A stretch of DNA of 9,907 bases from Rubrobacter sp. (GCA_013695335.1 JACDAR010000129.1:1-9907); one strand, 5' to 3'; positions 1 to 5,509 are shown, counted from the first letter of the stretch. Program-made: numbers and translations. Notes: generated from the sequence alone by a model not told the origin.

Positions 1-139
1 TCTAGGTTAGCGCCACCTCTCCCCGAAGATACCCGCGACTACTACTCGATGCGTCTATCTGGATCACCTCCTCTCGCGTGCTTCCAACTTCGGGAAGTGT
101 ACTACTCCAGATTGTGTACAGCAAGAATTTTTTTCCGAA
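1..139. other. Gene-free left edge downstream of cinA
   Basis: This stretch follows the cinA stop on the minus strand and no convincing gene lies in it. On the minus strand, 73-61 reads AGGAGGTGATCC, an almost full-length Shine-Dalgarno sequence, but no ATG, GTG or TTG lies at a usable distance after it. The GTG inside the motif opens only a 21-codon frame that closes at position 2. A weak inverted repeat (TGTAC/GTACA) sits near 101-123 and a T7 run near 128-134 on the plus strand; the stem is too short to call a terminator. Confidence 0.4.
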
Positions 140-1405
140 TCAGAGTTTTCCGTCCAGCCGCTGGCGCAGGAAGTCGAAGGCCCGGTTGGCGCTCCGCTCC
201 CGAATAGCCTCCCTGGACTTCTCCCACGCCGTGAGGTCCATCCTCTCCGCCATCGTCCCTTCCGAATCCGCAAGCCCCACGTACACGAGACCGACCGGCT
301 TCTCCTCGGTCCCGCCCTCAGGGCCGGCTATGCCAGTCACGGAAAGCCCGTAGTCCGAACCCGCCACCTTCCGCACACCCTCGGCCATCGCCTCCGCGAC
401 AGGCTCGGAAACCGCGCCGTGTTCTTCGAGTGTTTCGTGTGGGACGCCGAGCAACCGCTCTTTCGCCTGGTTGGAGTACGTGACGAGACCTTCGAGGAAG
501 TACGCGGAAGATCCAGGTGCATCGGTCAGTCGCTTGGCGAGGAGGCCGCCCGTACAACTCTCGGCGAGGGATATGGTCACGCCTTTTTCCCGGAGCAGGC
601 GCCCGACGGCGCTCTCCAGGGTCTCGGTTCCTTCCCCGAAGAAGTAGTCGCCGAGGCGGGATAGGATCTCACCGGCCACTGGTTCGATCTTGCCTTCAGC
701 CTCCTCCGGAGTGGACGCACGGGCCGTTATCCGCAGGCGAACCTTGCCCTGCCCGGCCAGCGGCGCTACCGTCGGGTCGGAAGCGTCGAGGAATTCCTGT
801 ACCTGCTCAGCGAGCGCGGACTCCCCGATCCCGGAGAACCACAGCGTTCGGCTGACTATGGAGCCGTCAGAGCGTTCGCGGACCAGGGGCTCGATCGTGT
901 CCCCGAACATACCGCGCATCTCGACGGGCACACCTGGGAACGTCACGAAAAGCGTGCCGTCCACCTCGAGCATTGCCCCCATCGCCGTGCCGCGCGGGTT
1001 CGGGACTAGTGTCGTGCCTTCGGGGAAGAGCGCCTGCTTGTAGTTTGAAGGCGTCGGTTTGCGCCCGAAACGCCGGAACATCTCATCCACGTGCTGACGG
1101 GCCTCGGGGTACTCGACCATCTTCCGGCCAGCGACCTCGCCAAGGCATTCGTTGGTGATATCGTCCGAGGTCGGGCCGAGCCCGCCGGTGGTGACAACCA
1201 GGTCCGACCGCGAGGTGGCCTCCTTCATGGCGGCTACGACACGCGCCCTGTTGTCCCCGACCGTAGTGTGGCGATAGAGGCTCACCCCGAGCATGGCGAG
1301 ACGCTGACTCAACCACGCCGAGTTGGTGTCTACGAGGTCACCGAGAAGCATCTCGGTGCCGATGGCTATGATCTCTGCGCTGTTTATCTGACTGTTTTCT
1401 CTCAT
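140..1405 (-). CDS. cinA: CinA family protein, nicotinamide-nucleotide amidohydrolase
   Basis: This is a 421-aa, full-length two-domain CinA. Residues about 10-175 form the molybdopterin-binding-like (COG1058) domain, with GTEMLLGD at 16-23 and TTGGLGPTSDD at 72-82. Residues about 260-415 form the amidohydrolase domain, with AESCTGG at 281-287 (probable nucleophile Ser283) and TGIAGPEGGT at 357-366. The C-terminal domain of this family deamidates NMN to nicotinate mononucleotide in NAD salvage; the N-terminal domain of some members has ADP-ribose pyrophosphatase activity. The protein should be cytoplasmic. The ATG at 1405 was chosen because a -10-like TAGGAT lies 6 nt upstream and there is no Shine-Dalgarno, so a leaderless mRNA is likely. 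It diverges from yqeK across 23 bp. recA often follows cinA in other bacteria, but the window ends too early to see this. Confidence 0.96.
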   Translation of the reverse strand: MRENSQINSAEIIAIGTEMLLGDLVDTNSAWLSQRLAMLGVSLYRHTTVGDNRARVVAAMKEATSRSDLVVTTGGLGPTSDDITNECLGEVAGRKMVEYPEARQHVDEMFRRFGRKPTPSNYKQALFPEGTTLVPNPRGTAMGAMLEVDGTLFVTFPGVPVEMRGMFGDTIEPLVRERSDGSIVSRTLWFSGIGESALAEQVQEFLDASDPTVAPLAGQGKVRLRITARASTPEEAEGKIEPVAGEILSRLGDYFFGEGTETLESAVGRLLREKGVTISLAESCTGGLLAKRLTDAPGSSAYFLEGLVTYSNQAKERLLGVPHETLEEHGAVSEPVAEAMAEGVRKVAGSDYGLSVTGIAGPEGGTEEKPVGLVYVGLADSEGTMAERMDLTAWEKSREAIRERSANRAFDFLRQRLDGKL

Positions 1406-1431
1406 TTCGTTATCCTACAATCCCCCCTATG
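1403..1431. promoter_or_regulatory. Overlapping divergent leaderless promoters of cinA and yqeK
   Basis: Only 23 bp separate the two ATG codons. On the minus strand TAGGAT (1417-1412) is followed by 6 nt and the cinA ATG. On the plus strand TACAAT (1416-1421) is followed by 7 nt and the yqeK ATG. The two hexamers share positions 1416-1417. Neither gene has a Shine-Dalgarno. The -35 regions would lie inside the opposite coding sequence and are poor matches. The placement fits leaderless transcription as known in actinobacteria; the start sites themselves are inferred. Confidence 0.6.
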
Positions 1432-2016
1432 ACGGATCGTAAAACAAGCGACGCGAAGCTCAGGTCGGCTGGCGCCCTCATCCACGCCCAGCTCTCCGAG
1501 AAACGCTACTCCCACACCATCAGGGTAGTCGAGACCGCAGAGGTTCTGGCTTCGCTGCACGGCCTGGATGGAGACCGGATTCGCCTGTCCGCCCTGCTGC
1601 ACGACGCCGCCCGCGAGGTTGAAAAAGACGAGCTTCTTCGCCTGGCGGGGGAATGGAATTTGCCAGTGGGCGAGCCTGAGCTGGAGAGCCCGATGCTCCT
1701 GCACGGTCCCGTGGCGGCGGAGATCGCAAAACGCGAACTCGGCATCGAGGACGAGGAAGTGCTCGAAGCACTGCGGGTTCACACCACTGGCGCGCCAGAG
1801 ATGGGGCCTGTCGCGCTGGCAGTGTTCGTGGCTGATGCGATCGAACCGGGCCGCGATTATCCGAGCGTGGAACGCTTGCGGGAACTGGCGGAGCAGGATC
1901 TCTACGAAACCGCAGCCGAGGCCCTGAAGCGCGACATTGCCCACAACGAGGAGCGCGGCCGGGAGACGCACCCCGCGAGCCGGGAGGCGCTGCGGTGGCT
2001 AGCAAATCAGAGCTGA
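1429..2016 (+). CDS. yqeK: YqeK-type HD-domain diadenosine tetraphosphatase
   Basis: This is a 195-aa HD-domain protein, close to the usual 180-200 aa of the YqeK family, which hydrolyses Ap4A symmetrically to two ADP and helps control alarmone-like dinucleotides. The metal-binding pattern is complete: His29 (in RYSHT), the HD pair His58-Asp59 (in LLHDAAR), His92 (in LLHGP), His118 (in HTTGAP) and Asp136 (in FVADAIEP). No signal peptide or membrane segment is seen, so it should be cytoplasmic. In many bacteria yqeK sits beside nadD and rsfS; here it stands alone, back to back with cinA, which also acts in nucleotide and NAD metabolism. ATG 1429 is supported by a TACAAT -10 box 7 nt upstream and the absence of a Shine-Dalgarno. 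The stop lies inside a heptamer repeat. Confidence 0.9.
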   Translation: MTDRKTSDAKLRSAGALIHAQLSEKRYSHTIRVVETAEVLASLHGLDGDRIRLSALLHDAAREVEKDELLRLAGEWNLPVGEPELESPMLLHGPVAAEIAKRELGIEDEEVLEALRVHTTGAPEMGPVALAVFVADAIEPGRDYPSVERLRELAEQDLYETAAEALKRDIAHNEERGRETHPASREALRWLANQS

Positions 2017-2038
2017 CAGCTGATTGCTGAATGCTGAA
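2011..2038. repeat. Heptanucleotide tandem repeat, four copies of NGCTGAN-type units
   Basis: Four consecutive 7-mers are visible: AGCTGAC, AGCTGAT, TGCTGAA, TGCTGAA. The core GCTGA is constant and the flanking bases vary. The first unit contains the yqeK TGA stop (2014-2016), so the array starts inside the gene's last codons and runs into the intergenic region. Similar short tandem heptamers are known from cyanobacteria and other large genomes; relation to those is only a resemblance. Confidence 0.6.
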
Positions 2039-2126
2039 GCGGTTTTGAGGAAGATAACTATCCCTTAGAGGCGGGTACATCAGCAACCTTGACCTTCTGA
2101 GGGCCTACGAGAGTGTAGCCAAAGTA

Positions 2127-2609
2127 TCAGATGCTACTTTTATGGTTCAGTAAGCGTCCTTTTAATCGCAGTAATACTATCGGGTAAGCCATTAGGACAG
2201 CCTCACCTAAAGCAGAAACAACGCCTATCTGTATGGTGAGGACCCCGTCCAGGTACGCTCCATAGTACGACCAGATTCCGACTGGCAGAAAAAGGAGGAT
2301 CGCCGTGATCGTGCCCGGTGAAAAGCGGCGCTGAACCAAAGTCGGTCCTATGTGGAATAGCAAAGCGTTGACCAACGCTAGTGCTGGAAACGTTAGACTT
2401 ATCTCGGGTAGCCGCCAGCCGATCATCGCCGTGCAAATACCGCCAACTACTACTACCGCGTTAGTAACGTAAAAATCCGCCCAGTCAAGATCGAGTTTTA
2501 AGGTAGAGCGGGCCCAACCCAGCCAATCTAAGGTATGCTCTTCTAGGATGTGGAGAGCATAGACGAACAACATAAGCCATAAAACGAATGTGTAAGTGGT
2601 TGTCCCCAT
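2127..2609 (-). CDS. HXXEE domain membrane protein
   Basis: This is a 160-aa integral membrane protein with about four to five hydrophobic segments. Near the N-terminus it carries His20-x-x-Glu23-Glu24 (HILEE), the motif that names the HXXEE family. Later it has LLFHIGPTL and a following RRFSPGTITA segment, which also fit this family. Function is unknown; the conserved His/Glu residues within a membrane protein suggest metal binding or membrane enzymology. ATG 2609 is preferred over the in-frame TTG at 2612 because AAGGAG (2622-2617) lies 7 nt before the ATG. Local GC is about 51% by my count over 2161-2580, against about 65% in yqeK, which suggests recent acquisition or an unusual history. 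It converges with yqeK and has no clear partner gene. Confidence 0.8.
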   Translation of the reverse strand: MGTTTYTFVLWLMLFVYALHILEEHTLDWLGWARSTLKLDLDWADFYVTNAVVVVGGICTAMIGWRLPEISLTFPALALVNALLFHIGPTLVQRRFSPGTITAILLFLPVGIWSYYGAYLDGVLTIQIGVVSALGEAVLMAYPIVLLRLKGRLLNHKSSI

Positions 2610-2616
2610 CAACGCT

Positions 2617-2622
2617 CTCCTT
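2617..2622 (-). promoter_or_regulatory. Ribosome binding site of the HXXEE gene
   Basis: AAGGAG on the minus strand lies 7 nt upstream of ATG 2609 and only 4 nt upstream of TTG 2612. The spacing decides for the ATG. Confidence 0.65.
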
Positions 2623-2772
2623 TAGGGTCTACCGCCTCGTCACATAGCAAACGCAGTTTACTCCTGAGAAGAGCCCAGCGCATCCTTCAAAGGAGATTCT
2701 GGCTTGGGGAAATGAAGTAAGTACCCACGCCTAAGGGATAATCGCCTTGAGGAATGGTTCCCCCCAATCGCT

Positions 2773-3327
2773 TCAGAGGAGTCCGCCGAGCGCCGGGTAC
2801 AGCATAAAGATTCCGCCGGCGGTGAGAACCGCTGCCACGAGCGCCACTACGGCCTCAGCGAGTCCTCCGGAGCGCACGCCGCCCGGCAGGAGCCGGAACC
2901 GCCAGCCCAGGGGCCACAGGAGCGGCACGCCCGGCGTGTTCAGGGCGTCGGCCAGGATGTGCGACACGCAGCCAGCCGCCAGGGCGACGAAAATATCGGG
3001 GAACCTCCCGAAGAGCAGCCACATCGGCAGGAGAAAGAGCGCGAGGCCGACTAGCGAGTGTGTCAGGGTGCGATGACCGACGGTGCGGATCAGGAAGAAA
3101 GAGGTGGTCCGCAAGGCCCAGCTCGGTGGGCGGGTGATCACATCCCACACCGGATTCTTGCTCCTGCTGAGGCCGTTGCCCAGCGTGCTGCGCGGGTTGT
3201 CCACATCAGGCAACCATGCGGCTACCGCCGCCACCGGATAGGCCCAGATCGGGGGTTCCATGCCAAACAGCAACGCCGCGCCAGCCAGCGCCCCGATCCC
3301 GAATATGGCGTGAGTAGTGCCGTTCAA
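2773..3327 (-). CDS. YdjM-like membrane-bound metal-dependent hydrolase (PF04307 type)
   Basis: This 184-aa membrane protein begins with an N-terminal TTHAIFG segment and carries LPDVDNPRS (about 39-47), HRTLTHS (about 85-91) and a segment at about 109-129 with SHILAD and NTPGVPLLWP. These are the hallmark elements of the LexA-regulated YdjM / inner-membrane putative hydrolase family. The His and Asp residues suggest a metal site at the membrane; the substrate is unknown. I chose TTG 3327 because family members start just before the THA motif and because an extended -10 (TGCTACACT, 3345-3337) lies immediately upstream. The frame is open further upstream to 3483, but that part overlaps the end of the DUF1990 gene and looks non-homologous. 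It lies 56 bp downstream of that gene and may be co-transcribed as well. The start is the least certain part. Confidence 0.82.
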   Translation of the reverse strand: MNGTTHAIFGIGALAGAALLFGMEPPIWAYPVAAVAAWLPDVDNPRSTLGNGLSRSKNPVWDVITRPPSWALRTTSFFLIRTVGHRTLTHSLVGLALFLLPMWLLFGRFPDIFVALAAGCVSHILADALNTPGVPLLWPLGWRFRLLPGGVRSGGLAEAVVALVAAVLTAGGIFMLYPALGGLL

Positions 3328-3336
3328 ACCGGAGGA

Positions 3337-3345
3337 AGTGTAGCA
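3337..3345 (-). promoter_or_regulatory. Possible extended -10 promoter of the YdjM-like gene
   Basis: TGCTACACT on the minus strand matches TGnTANNNT and ends 9 nt before TTG 3327, which would give a leader of about 0-3 nt. No good -35 is seen. It lies in the 56-bp gap after the DUF1990 stop. Confidence 0.35.
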
Positions 3346-3347
3346 AC

Positions 3348-3376
3348 TTCTCGGAGGCCGATACTTTATCCGAGAA
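3348..3376. repeat. 7-bp inverted repeat between DUF1990 and YdjM-like genes
   Basis: TTCTCGG (3348-3354) and CCGAGAA (3370-3376) are perfect inverted arms with a 15-nt spacer, just upstream of the putative -10 box. No T-run follows on the minus strand, so it is more likely an operator or a weak RNA hairpin than an intrinsic terminator. A 9-bp direct repeat AACCGGAGG (3327-3335 and 3375-3383) flanks the same stretch. Confidence 0.35.
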
Positions 3377-3383
3377 CCGGAGG

Positions 3384-4004
3384 CTACAGGCTGTCTGCCC
3401 CGGCAACCGCCTCCACCATCGCCCGCGTGGAATCTCTCCTGAACCGCCGCTGCAACATCCTGGCGAACGGATAACCCGGCCACGCCAGGGGGTGACTTGG
3501 CCGCGAGAAGGCGAAGACTGCGTAGTGAACCGCGTCATCGGTTCTATTCCATTCCACGGAGAACAGTTCTTCACCTTTCTCCGAGTGGCCTGGGAGCGTC
3601 CCGTAGGCGAATCCAAAGCGTCGGAGAGATTCATCTTCGTCGAGCGTGTACACGATGCGGGCTGAGTTCAGCGACCAGAACCCAAGGTGCCTGGCGAGAA
3701 CGGCCACCGTGGAGCCGACTTCGATCCCCGCAGAGGATGGATGCAGGCTCGTCCATCCGATACCGAACTGCCGCCAGCCCCACAGGGCATCCACGGCACG
3801 CCGGAAAGCTACCTCCCCCTCACCGAGCTTCACCCGGTAGAGGTCAGCCACGTATCCTTTGGGTGTCGCGTCCGTCCGGGTAGCTCCGACTTCCCCATAC
3901 GAGAACGGAAGATCTCGCTCCAACGCGATGAACTTCGCGATGGCCTGATCATCCGGCCTGCGGAGCAGAAACATCAGCGATTTGTCCGTGGTTCGATCCG
4001 GCAC
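3384..4004 (-). CDS. DUF1990 family protein
   Basis: This is a 206-aa soluble protein resembling the DUF1990 family, whose members are about 150-220 aa and have no established function. Typical parts are LPFSYGEVG near residue 34, the AFRRAVDALWGWRQF segment near 65-79, a middle region with GIEVGSTVAVLARH, and a C-terminal FSVEWNRTDDAVHYAVFAFSRPSHP-like region with the conserved aromatic and basic residues. No membrane segment or signal peptide is visible. The start is taken as GTG 4004, 9 bp after the dUTPase stop; no Shine-Dalgarno is seen, and ATG 3974 is an alternative. The tight spacing suggests co-transcription with dUTPase, but I see no metabolic link. Confidence 0.83.
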   Translation of the reverse strand: MPDRTTDKSLMFLLRRPDDQAIAKFIALERDLPFSYGEVGATRTDATPKGYVADLYRVKLGEGEVAFRRAVDALWGWRQFGIGWTSLHPSSAGIEVGSTVAVLARHLGFWSLNSARIVYTLDEDESLRRFGFAYGTLPGHSEKGEELFSVEWNRTDDAVHYAVFAFSRPSHPLAWPGYPFARMLQRRFRRDSTRAMVEAVAGADSL

Positions 4005-4013
4005 ATTGGACTA

Positions 4014-4472
4014 TCAGACCGTGCCCGATGAACCGAAGCCGCCCTCTCCACGGCCGTCGGCGCTAGCATCCAGGAGATCCACCTCTACAAACAAAGCGTC
4101 TCCTGCGCGGACGAGAACGAGCTGCGCGATCCTCATCCCCCGCTCGACGCGGAAGGTTTCCGTGAGATCGTGGTTGATGAGGGGAATCCGGATCTCCCCG
4201 CGATACCCTGAGTCTATGAGGCCTGGTGTGTTGACGAGCGATACGCCGTGCCTGACCGCGAGCCCGCTCCGGGGCAGCACGAGTCCCGCGTACCCTCTCG
4301 GGATGGCGACCGATACGCCGGTCCCAACCAATACCCTCTCACCCGGCGCAATCACCGTCTCGTCCACGGATCGCAGGTCGTAGCCGGCATCTCCCGAATG
4401 TGCCCGTTCTGGCGTCCTTGCCTCGGGATGGAGTCGCCGGAATGGGACTTCTAGCAGGGAATCTGAGACCAT
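4014..4472 (-). CDS. dut: Deoxyuridine 5'-triphosphate nucleotidohydrolase (dUTPase)
   Basis: This enzyme hydrolyses dUTP to dUMP and pyrophosphate, keeping uracil out of DNA and supplying dUMP for thymidylate synthesis. From ATG 4472 it has 152 aa, the usual size of the trimeric family. All five motifs are present: DAGYDL (about 28-33), PRSGLA (about 67-72), GLIDSGYRGEI (84-94, with catalytic Asp87 and Tyr90), RGMRIAQLVL (about 111-120) and the glycine-rich C-terminal RGEGGFGSSG (141-150). ATG 4484 is an in-frame alternative, but it would fall in the -10 box TAAGAT and so be left out of the transcript; the long upstream frame is spurious because it runs through a terminator. There is no Shine-Dalgarno. 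It probably leads a unit with DUF1990 and the YdjM-like gene. Confidence 0.95.
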   Translation of the reverse strand: MVSDSLLEVPFRRLHPEARTPERAHSGDAGYDLRSVDETVIAPGERVLVGTGVSVAIPRGYAGLVLPRSGLAVRHGVSLVNTPGLIDSGYRGEIRIPLINHDLTETFRVERGMRIAQLVLVRAGDALFVEVDLLDASADGRGEGGFGSSGTV

Positions 4473-4482
4473 AAGAATAGCC

Positions 4483-4491
4483 ATCTTAACA
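4483..4491 (-). promoter_or_regulatory. Extended -10 promoter of dut
   Basis: TGTTAAGAT on the minus strand matches TGnTANNNT. Its end at 4483 puts transcription start near 4476-4474, leaving a leader of at most about 4 nt before ATG 4472. The terminator of the upstream operon lies directly before it, so dut needs its own promoter. Confidence 0.5.
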
Positions 4492-4508
4492 TGCGACTGT
4501 TCTGGGAA

Positions 4509-4541
4509 ATAAAGAGGACCGGAGCGTGGCGCCCCGGTCCT
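4509..4541 (-). terminator. Rho-independent terminator of the XRE operon
   Basis: Read on the minus strand, AGGACCGG (4541-4534) pairs perfectly with CCGGTCCT (4522-4515) around an 11-nt loop and is followed by CTTTATTT (4514-4507). The 8-bp GC-rich stem plus T-rich tail lies 25 bp after the stop of the last operon gene. No T-run follows on the plus strand, so it acts on minus-strand transcripts. Confidence 0.75.
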
Positions 4542-4566
4542 GCGTGAATGATCTTTGGGCCGCGGA

Positions 4567-4761
4567 TCACGAACGCTCGCGGCCAACGAAACACGGAACA
4601 CAACTGCGACCCGCAAAAGCCGAACCACTGATGACAAACGCCACTACCAGCCACGTCCCGACGTTACCGATGGGACCGCCGTTGATCCAGGCCAGCCCGC
4701 CAAAGGCGAGCACGCCCGCCACAAGCAACATCAACCGGAATATCGAACTCCTCTGAAACAT
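4567..4761 (-). CDS. Small two-helix membrane protein with C-terminal CxxC
   Basis: This is a 64-aa protein that I do not recognise. It has a short basic N-terminus (FQRSSIFR), two hydrophobic segments at about 9-27 and 33-50 joined by a glycine-rich turn, and a C-terminal tail with Cys54-x-x-Cys57 followed by charged residues (GRERS). The start ATG 4761 is fixed by AGGAGGT (4774-4768) 6 nt upstream; the open frame continues further upstream but without another good site. It is the third gene of the XRE operon, 49 bp after the four-helix membrane protein, and is followed by a terminator. The cysteine pair could bind metal or form a disulfide. Reality of the gene is supported by the strong ribosome binding site and the flanking terminator. 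Confidence 0.7.
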   Translation of the reverse strand: MFQRSSIFRLMLLVAGVLAFGGLAWINGGPIGNVGTWLVVAFVISGSAFAGRSCVPCFVGRERS

Positions 4762-4767
4762 CCGACC

Positions 4768-4774
4768 ACCTCCT
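4768..4774 (-). promoter_or_regulatory. Ribosome binding site of the small CxxC membrane protein
   Basis: AGGAGGT on the minus strand lies 6 nt before ATG 4761 and selects this start over in-frame ATGs at 4770, 4788 and 4809. Confidence 0.75.
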
Positions 4775-4810
4775 CTCATCGAATCCATGGTTTGCAAATT
4801 CAGGCCCACG

Positions 4811-5197
4811 CTACGAACGGAAGCGGTGCCAGATCAGGGCTCCTATGTAGCTGGCGCCGCCAACGAGGCAGAGCAGCCCGTACGGCTGGGCGTCCTGCCC
4901 GCGCGCTATCTCGTAGAACGCCATGCCGATCAAAACGAGAACAAGCACGTAGAACGAGAACAGGCTCGCCCTCATACTGAAAGATCCCCACATCTCGTCG
5001 GAAGGCTGGCCGCGTAGCGTGCGGATTACCTCGCTGCGCCCGCCAAGCAGCAGCACCATGCCGTATCCAACCATGATGGCGAATGGCCCCACCCCCCACA
5101 CGGGATTCCCGGCGATCCAGAACGTCGCCAGGTACGCGACGCCCAGAACCAGGCACAACAGCGGCACTGCCCACTTCCTATTGCTCGTCGTCTGCAC
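4811..5197 (-). CDS. Four-helix membrane protein coupled to XRE regulator
   Basis: This 128-aa protein has four hydrophobic segments at about 9-29, 37-57, 78-98 and 104-124. A polar linker between helices 2 and 3 contains IRTLRGQPSDEMWGSFSMRA; this D-E-x-W/R-x(6)-RA pattern is familiar from small actinobacterial membrane proteins encoded next to XRE regulators, a comparison made from memory. The function is unknown; in such pairs the regulator often controls expression of the membrane partner. The start is GTG 5197, because AGGAGGT (5209-5203) lies 5 nt upstream; the in-frame TTG at 5212 is part of that ribosome binding site region. It overlaps the end of the regulator gene by 20 nt, which suggests translational coupling. 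Confidence 0.8.
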   Translation of the reverse strand: MQTTSNRKWAVPLLCLVLGVAYLATFWIAGNPVWGVGPFAIMVGYGMVLLLGGRSEVIRTLRGQPSDEMWGSFSMRASLFSFYVLVLVLIGMAFYEIARGQDAQPYGLLCLVGGASYIGALIWHRFRS

Positions 5198-5378
5198 GAA
5201 ATACCTCCTCAACCGGTAGCCCGAAGAACCGCGACAGCGAGATCGCCAGCGGCAAAGACGGCGTGTATCGCCCGGTCTCTATGGCGTTGATGGTCTGCCG
5301 AGAGACACCCATCTTCTCAGCCAATCGCCCCTGGGATAACCCCTTGCTAGTCCTCAGATCCCGCACGTCGTTTTCCAT
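5178..5378 (-). CDS. Small XRE/Cro-type transcriptional regulator
   Basis: This is a 66-aa protein made almost entirely of one helix-turn-helix domain: LSQGRLAEKMGVSRQTINAIE (about residues 14-34) is a textbook HTH-XRE, followed by SLPLAISLSRFFGLPVEEVF. It belongs to the YozG-like single-domain group. ATG 5378 was chosen because a TTGACA-17-TAACTT promoter ends 7 nt upstream and would give a leaderless mRNA; an upstream in-frame start at 5414 would lie inside the promoter. The gene heads an operon with two membrane proteins. Two near-palindromic sites covering its own promoter are the obvious operators, so negative autoregulation is likely. Signals that relieve it are not visible; there is no ligand-binding domain. 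Confidence 0.92.
   Translation of the reverse strand: MENDVRDLRTSKGLSQGRLAEKMGVSRQTINAIETGRYTPSLPLAISLSRFFGLPVEEVFRADDEQ
5203..5209 (-). promoter_or_regulatory. Ribosome binding site inside the XRE gene
   Basis: AGGAGGT on the minus strand lies within the last codons of the XRE regulator, 5 nt before GTG 5197 of the membrane protein. It decides for the GTG start and indicates coupled translation. Confidence 0.7.
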
Positions 5379-5385
5379 ACCTGTA

Positions 5386-5414
5386 AAGTTAACTTGACAG
5401 CGGTTGTTTGTCAA
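5386..5414 (-). promoter_or_regulatory. Leaderless promoter of the XRE operon
   Basis: On the minus strand TTGACA (5414-5409), a 17-bp spacer and TAACTT (5391-5386) are followed by 7 nt and ATG 5378. The -35 is a perfect consensus match. The predicted transcription start coincides with the A of the ATG. Confidence 0.8.
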
Positions 5415-5422
5415 GTTAACTT
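5394..5422 (+). promoter_or_regulatory. Mirror promoter facing metG
   Basis: By the symmetry of the inverted repeat, the plus strand also carries TTGACA (5394-5399), 17 bp and TAACTT (5417-5422). It would start transcripts near 5429-5430, about 86 nt before metG. Whether it is used is unknown: the metG start has no Shine-Dalgarno, so it would be poorly served by such a leader. Confidence 0.5.
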
Positions 5423-5500
5423 TACATTTTTCTATTCGACTAATGGTTCGGTATTGTTTGGCGGAGGCTGTGCAGAGTTTGGCCGGGGGGTGGACGCGGA

Positions 5501-5509
5501 TGCTATTCT
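5501..5509 (+). promoter_or_regulatory. Extended -10 promoter of metG
   Basis: TGCTATTCT matches TGnTANNNT and ends 6 nt before ATG 5516. With no Shine-Dalgarno in front of the ATG, this points to a leaderless metG transcript. A weak -35-like TTGGCC lies at 5479-5484 with a 19-bp spacer. Confidence 0.6.

Larger units (their letters stand above)
5382..5426. promoter_or_regulatory. Perfect 18-bp inverted repeat: twin operators of the XRE regulator
   Basis: The arms TGTAAAGTTAACTTGACA (5382-5399) and TGTCAAGTTAACTTTACA (5409-5426) are exact reverse complements with a 9-bp spacer. Each arm is itself an imperfect palindrome around AAGTTAACTT (5386-5395 and 5413-5422), so the element is best read as two dimer sites whose centres are 27 bp apart. 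The arms contain the -35 and -10 boxes of promoters on both strands. It lies 3 bp before the XRE start, which makes autoregulation by that protein the simplest reading. Confidence 0.8.

Noticed and set aside
58..73. 3' end of a 16S rRNA gene on the plus strand
   Set aside because: Only the last dozen or so bases match; the upstream sequence shows none of the conserved 16S helix 45 or decoding-site sequence.
1520..2086. A 188-codon open frame on the minus strand opposite yqeK
   Set aside because: It mirrors a gene with complete HD-family motifs, is low-complexity in Arg, Pro and Ser as expected of an antisense frame in GC-rich DNA, and begins in the repeat region without a ribosome binding site.
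2115..2141. Terminator between yqeK and the HXXEE gene (GTAGC/GCTAC then TTTT)
   Set aside because: The stem is only 5 bp with a 13-nt loop, and the right arm lies within the HXXEE coding sequence.
3328..3483. N-terminal extension of the YdjM-like protein
   Set aside because: The added 52 residues overlap the DUF1990 gene, are Arg/Gly-rich and precede the conserved family start; the promoter-like box at 3337-3345 would lie inside it.
4473..4637. N-terminal extension of dUTPase
   Set aside because: It would read through a rho-independent terminator and exceed the normal family length.
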